Below are positions 50,901 through 61,649 of a stretch of DNA of 64,000 bases, piece after piece (position 1 is the stretch's first letter; every line of letters starts with the position of its first letter). The notes below the pieces were generated by a model. That model worked only from the letters and a program-made list of their open reading frames with translations, was not told the origin of the DNA and ran no database searches. A program made the position numbers and the translations under genes. The DNA is from Paragordius varius (Eukaryota > Nematomorpha), in assembly GCA_964247055.1 (NCBI GenBank), contig OZ176053.1:11904001-11968000 (forward strand). The letters are read 5' to 3'.

Positions 50901-53504
50901 TCAATTATATATTTTTAACAATCAAATAATAATACCCATGCTAATATAAATATTTCCAACAATCAACCATTACTTTTCAACCATGAACCACACTTTTTAA
51001 CAATTAAATAATATTACCCATTCTAATATAAATATTTCCAACAATCAACTATCACTTTTTAACAATTAAATAATATTACCCATGCTAATATAAATATTTC
51101 CAACAATCAATTATATATTTTTGACAATCAAATAATATTACCCATGCTAATATTAATATTTCCAACAATCCATTACTTTTTAACAATCAAATAATATTAC
51201 CCAAGCTAATATAAATATTTCCAACAATCAATTATATATTTTTGACAATCAAATAATATCACCCATGCTAATATAAATATTTATAACAATCAACCATCAC
51301 TTTTCAACAATCAAATTAAGTAACCCATGCTAATATAAATATTTCCAACAATCAACCATTACTTTTCAACCATGAACCACACTTTTTAACAATTAAATAA
51401 TATTACTCATTCTAATATAAATATTTCCAACAATCAACTATCACTTTTTAACAATCAAATAATATTACCCATGCTAATATAAATATTTCCAACAATCAAC
51501 CATTGCTTTTCAACAATCAAATAATAATACCCATGCTAATATAAATATTTCCAACAATTAATTGTATATTTTTAACAATCAAATAATATTACCCATGCTA
51601 ATATAAATATTTCCAACAATCAATTATATATTTTTGACAATCAAATAATATCACCCATGCTAATATAAATATTTATAACAATCAACCTTCACTTTTCAAC
51701 AATCAAACTAAGTAACCCATACTAATATAAATATTTCCAACAATCAATTATATATTTTTGACAATCAAATAATATCACCCATGCTAATATAAATATTTCC
51801 AACAATCAACCATCACTTTTCAACAATCAAATTAAGTAACCCATGCTAATATAAATATTTCCAACAATCAATTACTTTTTAACAATCAAATAATATTACC
51901 CATGCTAATATAAATATTTCCAACAATCAATTATATATTTTTGACAATCAAATAATATCACCCATGCTAATATAAATATTTCCAACAATCAACCATTACT
52001 TTTCAACAATCAAATAATATTACCCATGCTAATATTAATATTTCCAACAATCCATTACTTTTTAACAATCAAATAATATTACCCAAGCTAATATAAATAT
52101 TTCCAACAATCAATTATATATTTTTGACAATCAAATAATATCACCCATGCTAATATAAATATTTATAACAATCAACCATCACTTTTCAACAATCAAATTA
52201 AGTAACCCATGCTAATATAAATATTTCCAACAATCAACCATTACGTTTCAACAAAATATACCCACGCTAATATAAATATTTCCAACAATCAACCATTGCT
52301 TTTCAACAATCAAATAATAATACCCATGCTAATATAAATATTTCCAACAATTAATTGTATATTTTTAACAATCAAATAATAATACCCATGCTAATATAAA
52401 TATTTCCAACAATCAACCATTACTTTTCAACCATGAACCACACTTTTTAACAATTAAATAATATTACTCATTCTAATATAAATATTCTCAACAATCAACT
52501 ATCACTTTTTAACAATCAAATAATATTACCCATGCTAATATAAATATTTATAACAATCAACCCTTACGTTTCAACAAAATAATATTACCCATGCTAATAT
52601 AAATATTTCCAACAATCAATTATATATTTTTGACAATCAAATAATATCACCCATGCTAATATAAATATTTCCAACAATCAACCATTACTTTTCAACAATC
52701 AAATAATATTACCCATGCTAATATTAATATTTCCAACAATCAATTATATATTTTTGACAATCAAATAATATCACCCATGCTAATATAAATATTTATAACA
52801 ATCAACCATCACTTTTCAACAATCAAATTAAGTAACCCATGCTAATATAAATATTTCCAACAATCAACCATTACGTTTCAACAAAATATACCCACGCTAA
52901 TATAAATATTTCCAACAATCAACCATTGCTTTTCAACAATCAAATAATAATACCCATGCTAATATAAATATTTCCAACAATTAATTGTATATTTTTAACA
53001 ATCAAATAATATTACCCATGCTAATATAAATATTTCCAACAATCAATTATATATTTTTAACAATCAAATAATATTACCCATGCTAATATAAATATTTATA
53101 ACAATCAACCATCACTTTTCAACAATCAAATTAAGTAACCCATGCTAATATAAATATTTCCAACAATCAACCATTACGTTTCAACAAAATATACCCACGC
53201 TAATATAAATATTTCCAACAATCAACCATTGCTTTTCAACAATCAAATAATAATACCCATGCTAATATAAATATTTCCAACAATTAATTGTATATTTTTA
53301 ACAATCATATAATATTACCCATGCTAATATAAATATTTATAACAATCAACCATCACTTTTCAACAATCAAATTAAGTAACCCATGCTAATATAAATATTT
53401 CCAACAATCAACCATTGCTTTTCAACAATCAAATAATATTACCCATGCTAATATAAATATTTCCAACAATCAATTATATATTTTTAACAATCAAATAATA
53501 TTAC

Positions 53505-53888
53505 CAGGGGCGTACCGAGGTGGGGGCAAGGGGGTGCATCATGCCCCGGGCGCCGTTATTTAGGGGCGCCTAAATGATTTTTAAAATTAAAATTTAATTA
53601 TGCAAAAATAATAAGAACTTTCAAATGAGATTTTTCAGCAATAAATCCCTATAATATATACTCTATTATTCACCTAATTAGTACCATTGAATAAATTTAG
53701 TATCATATAAATATATATATTTAATAGATTTAAAATTTATATGACTGTGCTGTCTTATCTAAGGTCCTTAGGTTACAACGTTTGTATTTTTTTACTGATT
53801 TGTTTTATTGGCTTTTAAAAAAAGGGGGGGGGGGAGGCGCCATAAAAGTTTTATGCCCCGGGCGCCGCAAATGCTTGGTACGCCACTG
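53505..53888. mobile_element. hAT-type MITE inside the satellite
   Basis: 384 bp with ends CAGGGGCGTACCGAG and, inverted, CAGTGGCGTACCAAG. It is flanked by perfect 8-bp duplications AATATTAC (53497-53504 and 53889-53896) taken from the satellite unit. Near both ends it carries GCCCCGGGCGCC, the only GC-rich sequence for many kilobases. It is non-coding. Confidence 0.93.
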
Positions 53889-54579
53889 AATATTACCCAT
53901 GCTAATATAAATATTCCCAACAATCAACCATTGCTTTTCTACAATCAAATAATATTACCCATGCTAATATAAATATTTCCAACAATCAATTATATATTTT
54001 TGACAATCAAATAATATCACCCATGCTAATATAAATATTTATAACAATCAACCTTCACTTTTCAACAATCAAACTTAGTAACCCATACTAATATAAATAT
54101 TTCCAACAATCAATTATATATTTTTGACAATCAAATAATATCACCCATGCTAATATAAATATTTCCAACAATCAACCATCACTTTTCAACAATCAAATTA
54201 AGTAACCCATGCTAATATAAATATTTCCAACAATCAATTATATATTTTTAACAATCAAAAAATATTACCCATGCTAATATAAATATTTATAACAATCAAC
54301 CATCACTTTTCAAAATCAAATTAAGTAACCCATGCTAATATAAATATTTCCAACAATCAACCATCACTTTTCAACAATCAAATATTACCCATGCTAATAT
54401 AAATATTTCCAGCAATCAACCATCGCTTTTCAACAATCAAATAATATTACCCATTATAATATAAATATTTCCAACAATCAACCATCACTTTTCAAAAATC
54501 AAATAATATTACTTATGCTAATATAAATATTTCCAACAATCTATCATCACTTTTAAACAATCAAACAATATTACCCATG

Positions 54580-54810
54580 CTAATATAAATTTTTATGTTT
54601 GTATTTAAAGGCATGATATGCCAAAGCCGAGTCATTTGTTTTATTCTTGTTAACTGCCATTTTATGTTCTTTTATCCGAACATATAGTCCTCTTTTTGTT
54701 TTATGTATCTGTCGCAGTGTTGACATTTGATTTTTATATATCACACATTGAGAACCTTTATTCAGACCAAATACGATGATACAACTGGAAGACGATGAGG
54801 TATCACACAT
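54580..54810 (-). mobile_element. GIY-YIG fragment of a Penelope-like retroelement
   Basis: Minus-strand frame with HKTKRGLYVRIKEHKMAV and NDSALAYHAFKYKHKN, the pattern that follows the GIY-YIG active site in Penelope-like elements. It is only a C-terminal piece, abutting the edge of the satellite array. Confidence 0.5.
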
Positions 54811-54865
54811 GGTAATAAGAATATATTTATCCTAAGCAAGGAGTTGAGTTAGTGGAAAATAAGAT

Positions 54866-55420
54866 ATGTTAAATCCACTGAAAAACAAACTTAAATCAGC
54901 AATAAGGACAAATAATTGGAGAGATCCAAACATCAAAGAATTCTTCAAAGTAAACAAGGAGATTCAAATATACTGTAATTTTTTGTTTGTGAATGATAGA
55001 TTACAAATACCGACATCCTTACAGCTGGTCAGAATGAAATTCTTACATACTGAGCATAAATGATTGCAATCGATGAAACAACAAGTGAGACTATCCATAC
55101 AAAGGCCAAGCTTACAAATAGATCTAGAATCGTAGAAACATAAGAACCGTGTCAAAAGAACAGATACAATATAAGGGATCCAATGTGGAAACAGAATTTT
55201 AACACCTCGTTGTGAAAGCGAATTCACATTGACTTAGACGGACCAATAGACGGCTATTTTTGGAGTTATGATTAATAGTACCTTCAGATGGATTGAACTG
55301 GCTTTATAAATATCGCGACAAATTGAATTGCCTAGAACATTTTCCAAGATTTGATTTGCTGAGACAAATGGGACCGATAATGTGACGTTCTTTACATCGC
55401 ATTTTTAGTTAAAAACCTTA
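54866..55420 (+). mobile_element. Ty3/gypsy integrase fragment, fossil
   Basis: A decayed piece related to the integrase of the element at 81-4595: FLFVNDRLQIPTSLQ matches its YLYLNDRL region, followed by traces of the zinc-binding part and of the DDE core (LDGPIDGYF near 55235, TDNVTFF near 55375). It has no LTRs, many breaks, and is old. Confidence 0.75.
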
Positions 55421-56185
55421 TTAAATCTAAAAAATTGTTAAATTGGATAAAATTCAAAATGAAAAATGCTATTTTTAATGAATACTAATAAATAAAGATA
55501 TTAGTTTAAAAAATACAAAAATAGATAATACATGCAAAAATTATGGATACGAAAGTTAAGTACTAATTTAAAGTATTCAAGGACCATCTTGAAATGTCAG
55601 ACAAAACTTTTAAAGTGCAAAGATGGTATATAAGCAGTACCGGTTATCAGTCTTGAGCATTTTTTTAGCCAAGTTGAGATAATGTGAGTCTTTGATGAAC
55701 TTATAGTTAAATACGATTAGACGTCCGCATGCAATGTCCAATATCACCAAAATTGGTTTCATAGCAAAACTCCTTTGATAGCAAAAGACGATGCATTTTA
55801 TCTAACTAGATACTAACATCAAACCCATCCTCCAATTATGCCTTGCGCTGAAGCTTCAATACGTTATGGGAAGATATACGCGGACGCTACTTGATATTTG
55901 ACAATAATTTTTAAAATAAGTATTTTTACCCTTTACCGTTATTTTTACTGTGGGATATATCTTTATATTAAAACTAAATATATAAATTTAGCAATTTCTA
56001 TTAATTATTGATTCATTTAAACAATTAGATGGCACGGGGCATGCATCATAAATAATTGATTACTTGTTATTCAAAAGAAACTAAATGAGATAATATATAT
56101 ATATATATATATATTATAATATATATATATTATATTCGTAGATATTTTCTAGGCAATAAACAAAATTAAACTATTGTAAAGTGAT
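55421..56185. other. Upstream region of receptor 3
   Basis: Bases about 55575-55625 resemble a worn end of the 21-bp-arm foldback family (GGACCATCTTGAAATGTC...AAGATGGTATA). Bases about 55790-55880 match, in inverted order, the 5' flanks of receptors 1 and 2 (ACTAACATCAAACCCA, GAAGCTTCAATACGTTATGG). This is the only upstream sequence shared by all three genes and so a candidate promoter. A (TA)n run lies at about 56093-56130. Confidence 0.55.
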
Positions 56186-57292
56186 ATGGATACTCAATAC
56201 AAAAGAAATTACGTACACGATTTGTTGATGAATCATAATGAGATCAATTGCACCAATAGGCCACCTTGGCTCATTACACCGTATAAAGGTTCTCAATCAT
56301 ATATTATGGGTGGAATATGGTTGACTCTTTTAACCATTGGGATCATAGGAAATTTTGTTGGGTCAGTTATTTTACGGCGCATACGCTTGAACATGAAGAT
56401 GCCTGCTTGCCAAACGTATTATTCTTATCTCTCTTTTGTTATACAATTAAACTTTGCGCTAAACCTCATTGGCTTAGTCTCTAACCTACAAGTGTTTCAC
56501 TCGTTAATGCGAGGATATCCATTCGTACATAGTTGGATTTGGTGGAAAAGTACTCATATTTCACTCTTTCTCTATAATGGTTTGGTAGGAGCTTCGTCCT
56601 TTAGCATAATATTTGTTTTGCGCAGTCAATATATATCTCTATTGCATCCGTTAAGACAATATCAATCCGGAGGTATAATGAATTGCTTAGTGCGAAAAAA
56701 AATAATACTTTTCGCTAGCCTTGTGGTGGGAATATCTATGTCCTTTTCAACCCTTTTTTGGTACGAAATAGCTCCCTGCAGCGTATTAATATTCGGTGAA
56801 TTTGGAACAGAGCAGTTCCTCATATATATTGAATCGGAAGTTTTCAAATATGCTTGGGTCAAAAAATATGACATCTTTCGCATGGTTGTTTTGTACATTT
56901 TACCTAGTTTAGGCGTTTTATATTATGGTGTGAAGACGTGCATTTTATTGGCTAAGCTCAATAAATGCCACATGAAAAAATTTGGACGGTTAAATTTTAT
57001 TTCTAATATCAAAACCAGAAGATATGAAATTAGTCAAATAAATTTGGCTAGAACAAATAGTACTTCAAATGCAAATTTTAACAAAAAAATTTTGTCAAAT
57101 ATAATATATTATTTATTATTTTGCCTCTGTCAATTGCCAAACTTTATCTTAATTGCTGCTCGAGAACAAATTTTAGATGAAATTGTAATCAATTTTTCCG
57201 ATATATTAGAATTATTATTTCACACTTGTACTATATTTGTATATTTCATAAGTGATAAAAATTTCAAAAAGTATGCACCCTCATTATTTTAA
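56186..57292 (+). CDS. Seven-transmembrane receptor, class A-like, copy 3
   Basis: Intronless, 368 residues, from MDTQYKRNYVHDLL. It is paralogous to the genes at 27892-28995 and 34460-35560 but in opposite orientation and about 21 kb away, across the satellite. It is the most diverged of the three, with changes in the N-terminus (NRPPWLITPYKGSQS), TM3-TM4 and the second extracellular loop (EIAPCSVLIFGEFG). TM1 GNFVG, the RRIRLNMKMPACQTYYS loop, RSQYISLLHPL, TM5 VLYILPSLGVLYYG, CLCQLPNF in TM6 and FISDKNFKKYA are kept. Divergence is concentrated on the extracellular side, which would fit a change of ligand. Plasma-membrane receptor; ligand unknown. Confidence 0.88.
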   Translation: MDTQYKRNYVHDLLMNHNEINCTNRPPWLITPYKGSQSYIMGGIWLTLLTIGIIGNFVGSVILRRIRLNMKMPACQTYYSYLSFVIQLNFALNLIGLVSNLQVFHSLMRGYPFVHSWIWWKSTHISLFLYNGLVGASSFSIIFVLRSQYISLLHPLRQYQSGGIMNCLVRKKIILFASLVVGISMSFSTLFWYEIAPCSVLIFGEFGTEQFLIYIESEVFKYAWVKKYDIFRMVVLYILPSLGVLYYGVKTCILLAKLNKCHMKKFGRLNFISNIKTRRYEISQINLARTNSTSNANFNKKILSNIIYYLLFCLCQLPNFILIAAREQILDEIVINFSDILELLFHTCTIFVYFISDKNFKKYAPSLF

Positions 57293-57451
57293 TTCAATAA
57301 ATTTGGATGCGTATCTTTCTATGCATAATATTATTGTTCGACGTTGTTATATCTTTTATGTAAGCATATTTTTAACAATATTCTATGGACATCATTTTTG
57401 TAGCAGTTATGAAGAGTAATTTTGAATATATTTTCAACGTGTAACAATAAA

Positions 57452-57523
57452 CAGGGGTGTTTGGGAGAAAATTTCACGCGGACACATAAGATATTAAGTA
57501 TTAAAAGATTTATCTATCACGTT

Positions 57524-57567
<44 letters not shown>

Positions 57568-57669
57568 CGGATTGGGGTGGCTAACACAGGTCATGAATAA
57601 ATAATATTTTTGGCTAGTTGTGGAATCTTGGGGGCACGAAGTCGATCGCGGTCGACCGGGCCACCCCTG
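57452..57669. mobile_element. hAT-type MITE with a (TA)n tract
   Basis: 218 bp with ends CAGGGGTG and CACCCCTG, flanked by perfect 8-bp duplications ACAATAAA (57444-57451, 57670-57677). The right part is GC-rich (GTCGATCGCGGTCGACC). It contains a (TA)n run near 57527-57562. It is non-coding and lies 160 bp past the receptor 3 stop. Confidence 0.9.
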
Positions 57670-57963
57670 ACAATAAATACCCCGTTCTATCATACATGTA
57701 AAAATAAGGAGGGGGATAGGGTGATATTTAAGTAAATGAGCCTTGATACATGCGTATCGGAAAAAGCCTTAGATGGCTCATTTAACTTAATTGATTAATC
57801 AATTAATAGAAAATTTCGAGTTATCATTGTTTGAGACAAAAAATTTAAAACCTTATAACTAAAAAAGTATAACAAAATATAGATTTTATAAAGTTTGTGA
57901 AACCAAATTAATCACTGCTCTCATTCATAATGCCTTTAATTAATTTATGTTAATGAATTAAAA

Positions 57964-58101
57964 CAGGGGTTCTTAAACTATGGGTCGCGACCCCATTTGG
58001 GGTCGCGTAGCAAAATTATCGGGTCGCGAGTGATAATATGCATTAACAAAAAATGATTTTTAACTTGAACAATTATTGTTATAAAAAAATAACAATTATC
58101 G

Positions 58102-58132
<31 letters not shown>

Positions 58133-61100
58133 TCTGATTACGAAAAACTGTTTATACCAGCATTTATCTTCCGAACATAGCTATTTCACATGTTTTAATG
58201 AAGATTGAAGAATGGATTGTCTTTGGGAACGTCTTTTGTCAAAAAACAATTATATTTGCTCTTCTAGTTTTAATTTGTCAGTGCCCTCTGTAACAAGATT
58301 TTAGTTTTCTTTTTATTCGGTAATTAATAATCAAATATAATCTGCAATATGTTATTTTTATATATTTATTGTATTTTAGGATCTAAATAATTTTTGCCCA
58401 TAGATAAATGGCTGTTAAATAAGAATTGTAATGACGCAATTAATCCAGCAAATTCTTCTCAGTCAGGACAATATTGGAAAAGAGACATCTAATGAGCGAA
58501 AAAGAAAATATGATGAGTCTTTTCTTCAATTTGACTTCATATTTCAAAATTGTAATGGTAATGAACAACCTCTTTGTTTGATATGCAATGAATTATTGGC
58601 TTTGGAGAGTATGAAACTGTCAAAATTAAGAAGATTTGAATCAAAGCATGTTTCGTATGTCAATAAACCCTAAGAATATTTTGAAAGACTGTGTATATCT
58701 TTAAATAAAGAATAGAAAAACATTGAAAAATTTATCACCGTTAATGAAAATTTACTAGCATCTTATGAAGTTTCATACTGTATTGCTAAAAATAAAAAGC
58801 CGTTCCCCATTGGCGAAGATCTTGTGTTACCTGCAGCTATTAAAATGGTAGAAATACTACATGTAAAAAAATATGGCGATGATATTCGAAAAATTCCTTT
58901 GTCAAACGACACTGTCTTAAATAAAATTTCTGATATTAACTAGGATCAATTAATACAACTTATGACAAGAATTAAAAAAAAGCCCAAAATTTTCGCTTCA
59001 GTTGGACAAATCAACTGATATTACTAAATTGGCTGTTGTTAGTATATGTCAGGTACGTTTATAAAGAAAGCGTGGAGGAATAATTGTTATTTTGTTGTCC
59101 TATGAAAGACCATACTACATGGAAAGACATATATCGTAAAGTGGACGAATTTTTTAAAGCAGAAGGATTAGGAAAAATTGCTGTGGAATATGCACAGATG
59201 GTGCAAAAGCGATGACGGGCAAAAATGTTAGTTTTAAATCATTTTTAGCTGCTCATTATGATTATATAACTTTTACTCATTGCCTTATTCACCGAGAGGC
59301 TATGGCAACAAAAATTAGCACCAGAATTAAACGATTCAGGATGCTGTTAAGGTCATAAATTTTCTTAAGACATGCCCTTAACAGTCGCTTATTATCAAAT
59401 CTCTGTAAGGATACGGATTCCAACTGCACAACTTTGTTATTACATGCAGAAGTAGGATGGTTGTCAATGCGTCAAAGTTTACAAAGATTATTATTATTGA
59501 AACACGATATCGAAATATTTTTAACTGATCGAAAATGTGAATTTGCTGTTTTTTTTTCAAAATGACTTATGGCTATCCAAGCTGTGTTATTTGTCAGATA
59601 TTTTTGCGAAGTTAATAGATCCTAACTTGTCTCTTCAAGGAAAAGATTGCGATATATTTACTTCAAACGATAAAATTGAAAGTATTAAAAAATCAGCATT
59701 TGGAAAAGTAGAGTCGAAAAAAATTCGTTCGGAATTTTTTCCAATGTCGACAATTTTCTAATTAAAAAAATTCATTGTAAAAGTTTTTTTACAAAAACTA
59801 TTCTAAATCACTTAAAAGCGTTAGAAATACAATTTCGAACATACTTTATCTCAAATATTGATTTACAACAAATAGTTTGAATTCAAAAGCCGTTTTGGAT
59901 TGGCTTAAGTGAGATTGCTCATTTGCCACTTAAAGCTCAAGAGGAATTTGCTGAGCTTTCATGTGGCTTAAACTACAATTCCAAAAAAAGCCCTTGACTG
60001 AATTCTGGATCGGAACTAGAACTGAATTTCCCACAATCGCCGACATGGACTTAAATGTACTTCTGCCATTCCACACCACATATTTATGTGAAGTTACTTT
60101 CTCAGCTTTAACACACATCCCAATATCGTTAAGTAATAAAAAATGTTGAGAGGTCTGACGTCCACCAGTTTCAAACATTACACCAAGATTTGAATTGTTA
60201 TGCAATAAAAAACAGGATCCATCTCATTAAACTTACGTAAACTTTAATTTAATCTTTACCACGCATCTACTTGGATATATTCCAGGGCTTCTTAAACTTT
60301 TATAATTCCCGACCCATTTATAATTGCGAGTTTCTCAACGATTCCAAAAAAATAAAAGAAAAATAAATTAATATTTTTTGATATATATTATTATGTAACA
60401 ATATGCACATGCATATTAAAATATATAAATTTAGTATTCGTTTTGAAACAAAAAATCTAAAATTGAAATTTGCACAAAATGTTATAGAAATGTTTTATTA
60501 TAGTTTCGAAAACAAAATGGATTCTGACCGTCTTAATCGTATATATTCAAGTATTGAGTGGTAAATATTAAATTAAAGTTTAGGTAAAAATTTAATGAGA
60601 TGGATGTACCTGTTTTTTATTGCATAACATCAAATCTTGGTGTAATGTTTGAAACTACGTAAAACCTCTTCAACATTTTTTATCACTGAAAACGGGATTT
60701 AATGTGTGTTAAAGCTGAGAAAGTAACTTCACATAAATATTGGTGTGGAATGGCAGAAGTACATTTAAGTCCATGTCGGCGATTGTGGGAAATTCAGTTC
60801 TAGTTCCGATCCATTTATTCAAGGGATTTTTTTAGAATTGTAGTTTTAAGTTTGAGTCACACGAAAGCTTAGCAATATTCTTGAGTTTTAAGTGGCAGAT
60901 GATCAATCTTACTTAAGCAAATCCAAGGCTTTTGAATCAAATAACTATTTTGATAATATTTAATATAAAATATGTCAGGAAATGTATTTCTAGCGCTTTT
61001 TAGTGATCTACAATAGTTTTTCAATATGAGTTTTACAATTAATTTTCTCAATTACAAAATTGTAGACACTGGAAAAATTTCAAACGAATTTTTTTCAACT

Positions 61101-61624
61101 CTACTTTTCCAAATGCTGATCTTTTTAATAAAACTTGCAATTTTATCGCTTGCAGTATATATGTGCATATTTTTTAGTGAAGATACAAGTTGGGATCGTT
61201 TACTTCGCTAAAATATTCGACAAATAACACTTGGATAGCCACAAGTCATTTTTAAAAAAAGGAGAAAATTCTCATTTTTATTCAGTTAATAATATTTCGA
61301 TCTCGTCCTTCAATAACAATAATTATTTCGGTAAGATGGACAAAATATATGTATTTTTTATAAATTTCTATAACATCTTCTGATTCATAGTCTATTTATA
61401 CGATATATTATAATAATCGGAATATTGTGCAAATTTTAATTTATGATTTTGTATGTTTCAAAACGAATTCTAAATTTATATATTTTCTTATGCATATGTA
61501 TATTGTTTCTTAATAAATATATCATCAAAAAATATTAATTTATTTTTTTTTATATTTATTGGGGTCGCCAAGAAATTTGCGATCATAAACGGGGTCGCGA
61601 CTCACAAAAGTTTAAGAAGCCCTG
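57964..61624 (+). mobile_element. hAT transposon (ZBED5/FAM200-like transposase), defective, with internal inverted copy
   Basis: Ends are CAGGGGTTCTTAAAC at 57964 and its mirror GTTTAAGAAGCCCTG at 61624, with GGGTCGCGACCCC just inside. The flanking 8-mers are AATTAAAA (57956-57963) and AATGAAAA (61625-61632). The plus strand holds transposase pieces: KRKYDESFLQFDF and CLICNELL of a BED zinc finger (58431-58673), a helical region to about 58940, CTDGAKAMTGKN about 59200, ITFTHCLIHREAMA about 59270, LHAEVGWLSMRQSLQRL about 59440, and a C-terminal part to about 60150. Several stops and frameshifts break it, so no full protein is made. The family also gave rise to domesticated vertebrate genes, but nothing here suggests domestication. 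Confidence 0.88.
60286..61345 (-). repeat. Head-to-head partial copy of the hAT transposon
   Basis: Begins with the hAT end CAGGGCTTCTTAAAC at 60286. It then runs on the minus strand from the 3' terminal region through the C-terminal half of the transposase: 60590-61345 mirrors about 59480-60235. The outer element resumes near 61345 with its own 3' end. The result is an inverted repeat of about 700-750 bp arms. No 5' half of this inner copy is present. Confidence 0.8.
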
Positions 61625-61649
61625 AATGAAAACGAAGCTAAAGGTACAA

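Larger units (their letters stand above)
39794..54590 (+). repeat. 62-bp satellite array, nearly 15 kb, with higher-order structure
   Basis: About 220 tandem units of a 62-bp monomer. It can be written from CATGCTAATATAAATATTTC through two CAACAATCAA blocks 21 bp apart to AATATTACC. The plus strand has about one G per unit against about a dozen C, an extreme skew kept throughout. Common variants: TTTCCAAC or TTTATAAC; AAATAATATTACCC or AAATTAAGTAACCC; CAATTATATATTTTTGAC in place of CAACCATCACTTTTCAAC. Multi-unit blocks recur, for example one with TTTCGAACCATAGATCAC near 41413, 41925, 42457 and 43933, and one with AAGCAACCAACTCTTTTC at many places. It is interrupted by transposons at 40109-40290, 47418-47997 and 53505-53888. 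There is no coding capacity. Confidence 0.97.

Noticed and set aside
39794-54590. CRISPR-like array of direct repeats
   Set aside because: Repeats follow each other without unique spacers, the unit is 62 bp, and the context is eukaryotic. It is a satellite.
58431-58673. BED zinc-finger frame as a host ZBED gene
   Set aside because: It lies within terminal inverted repeats and 8-bp target duplications of a hAT element, and the rest of the transposase is broken, so it is a transposon remnant rather than a domesticated gene.
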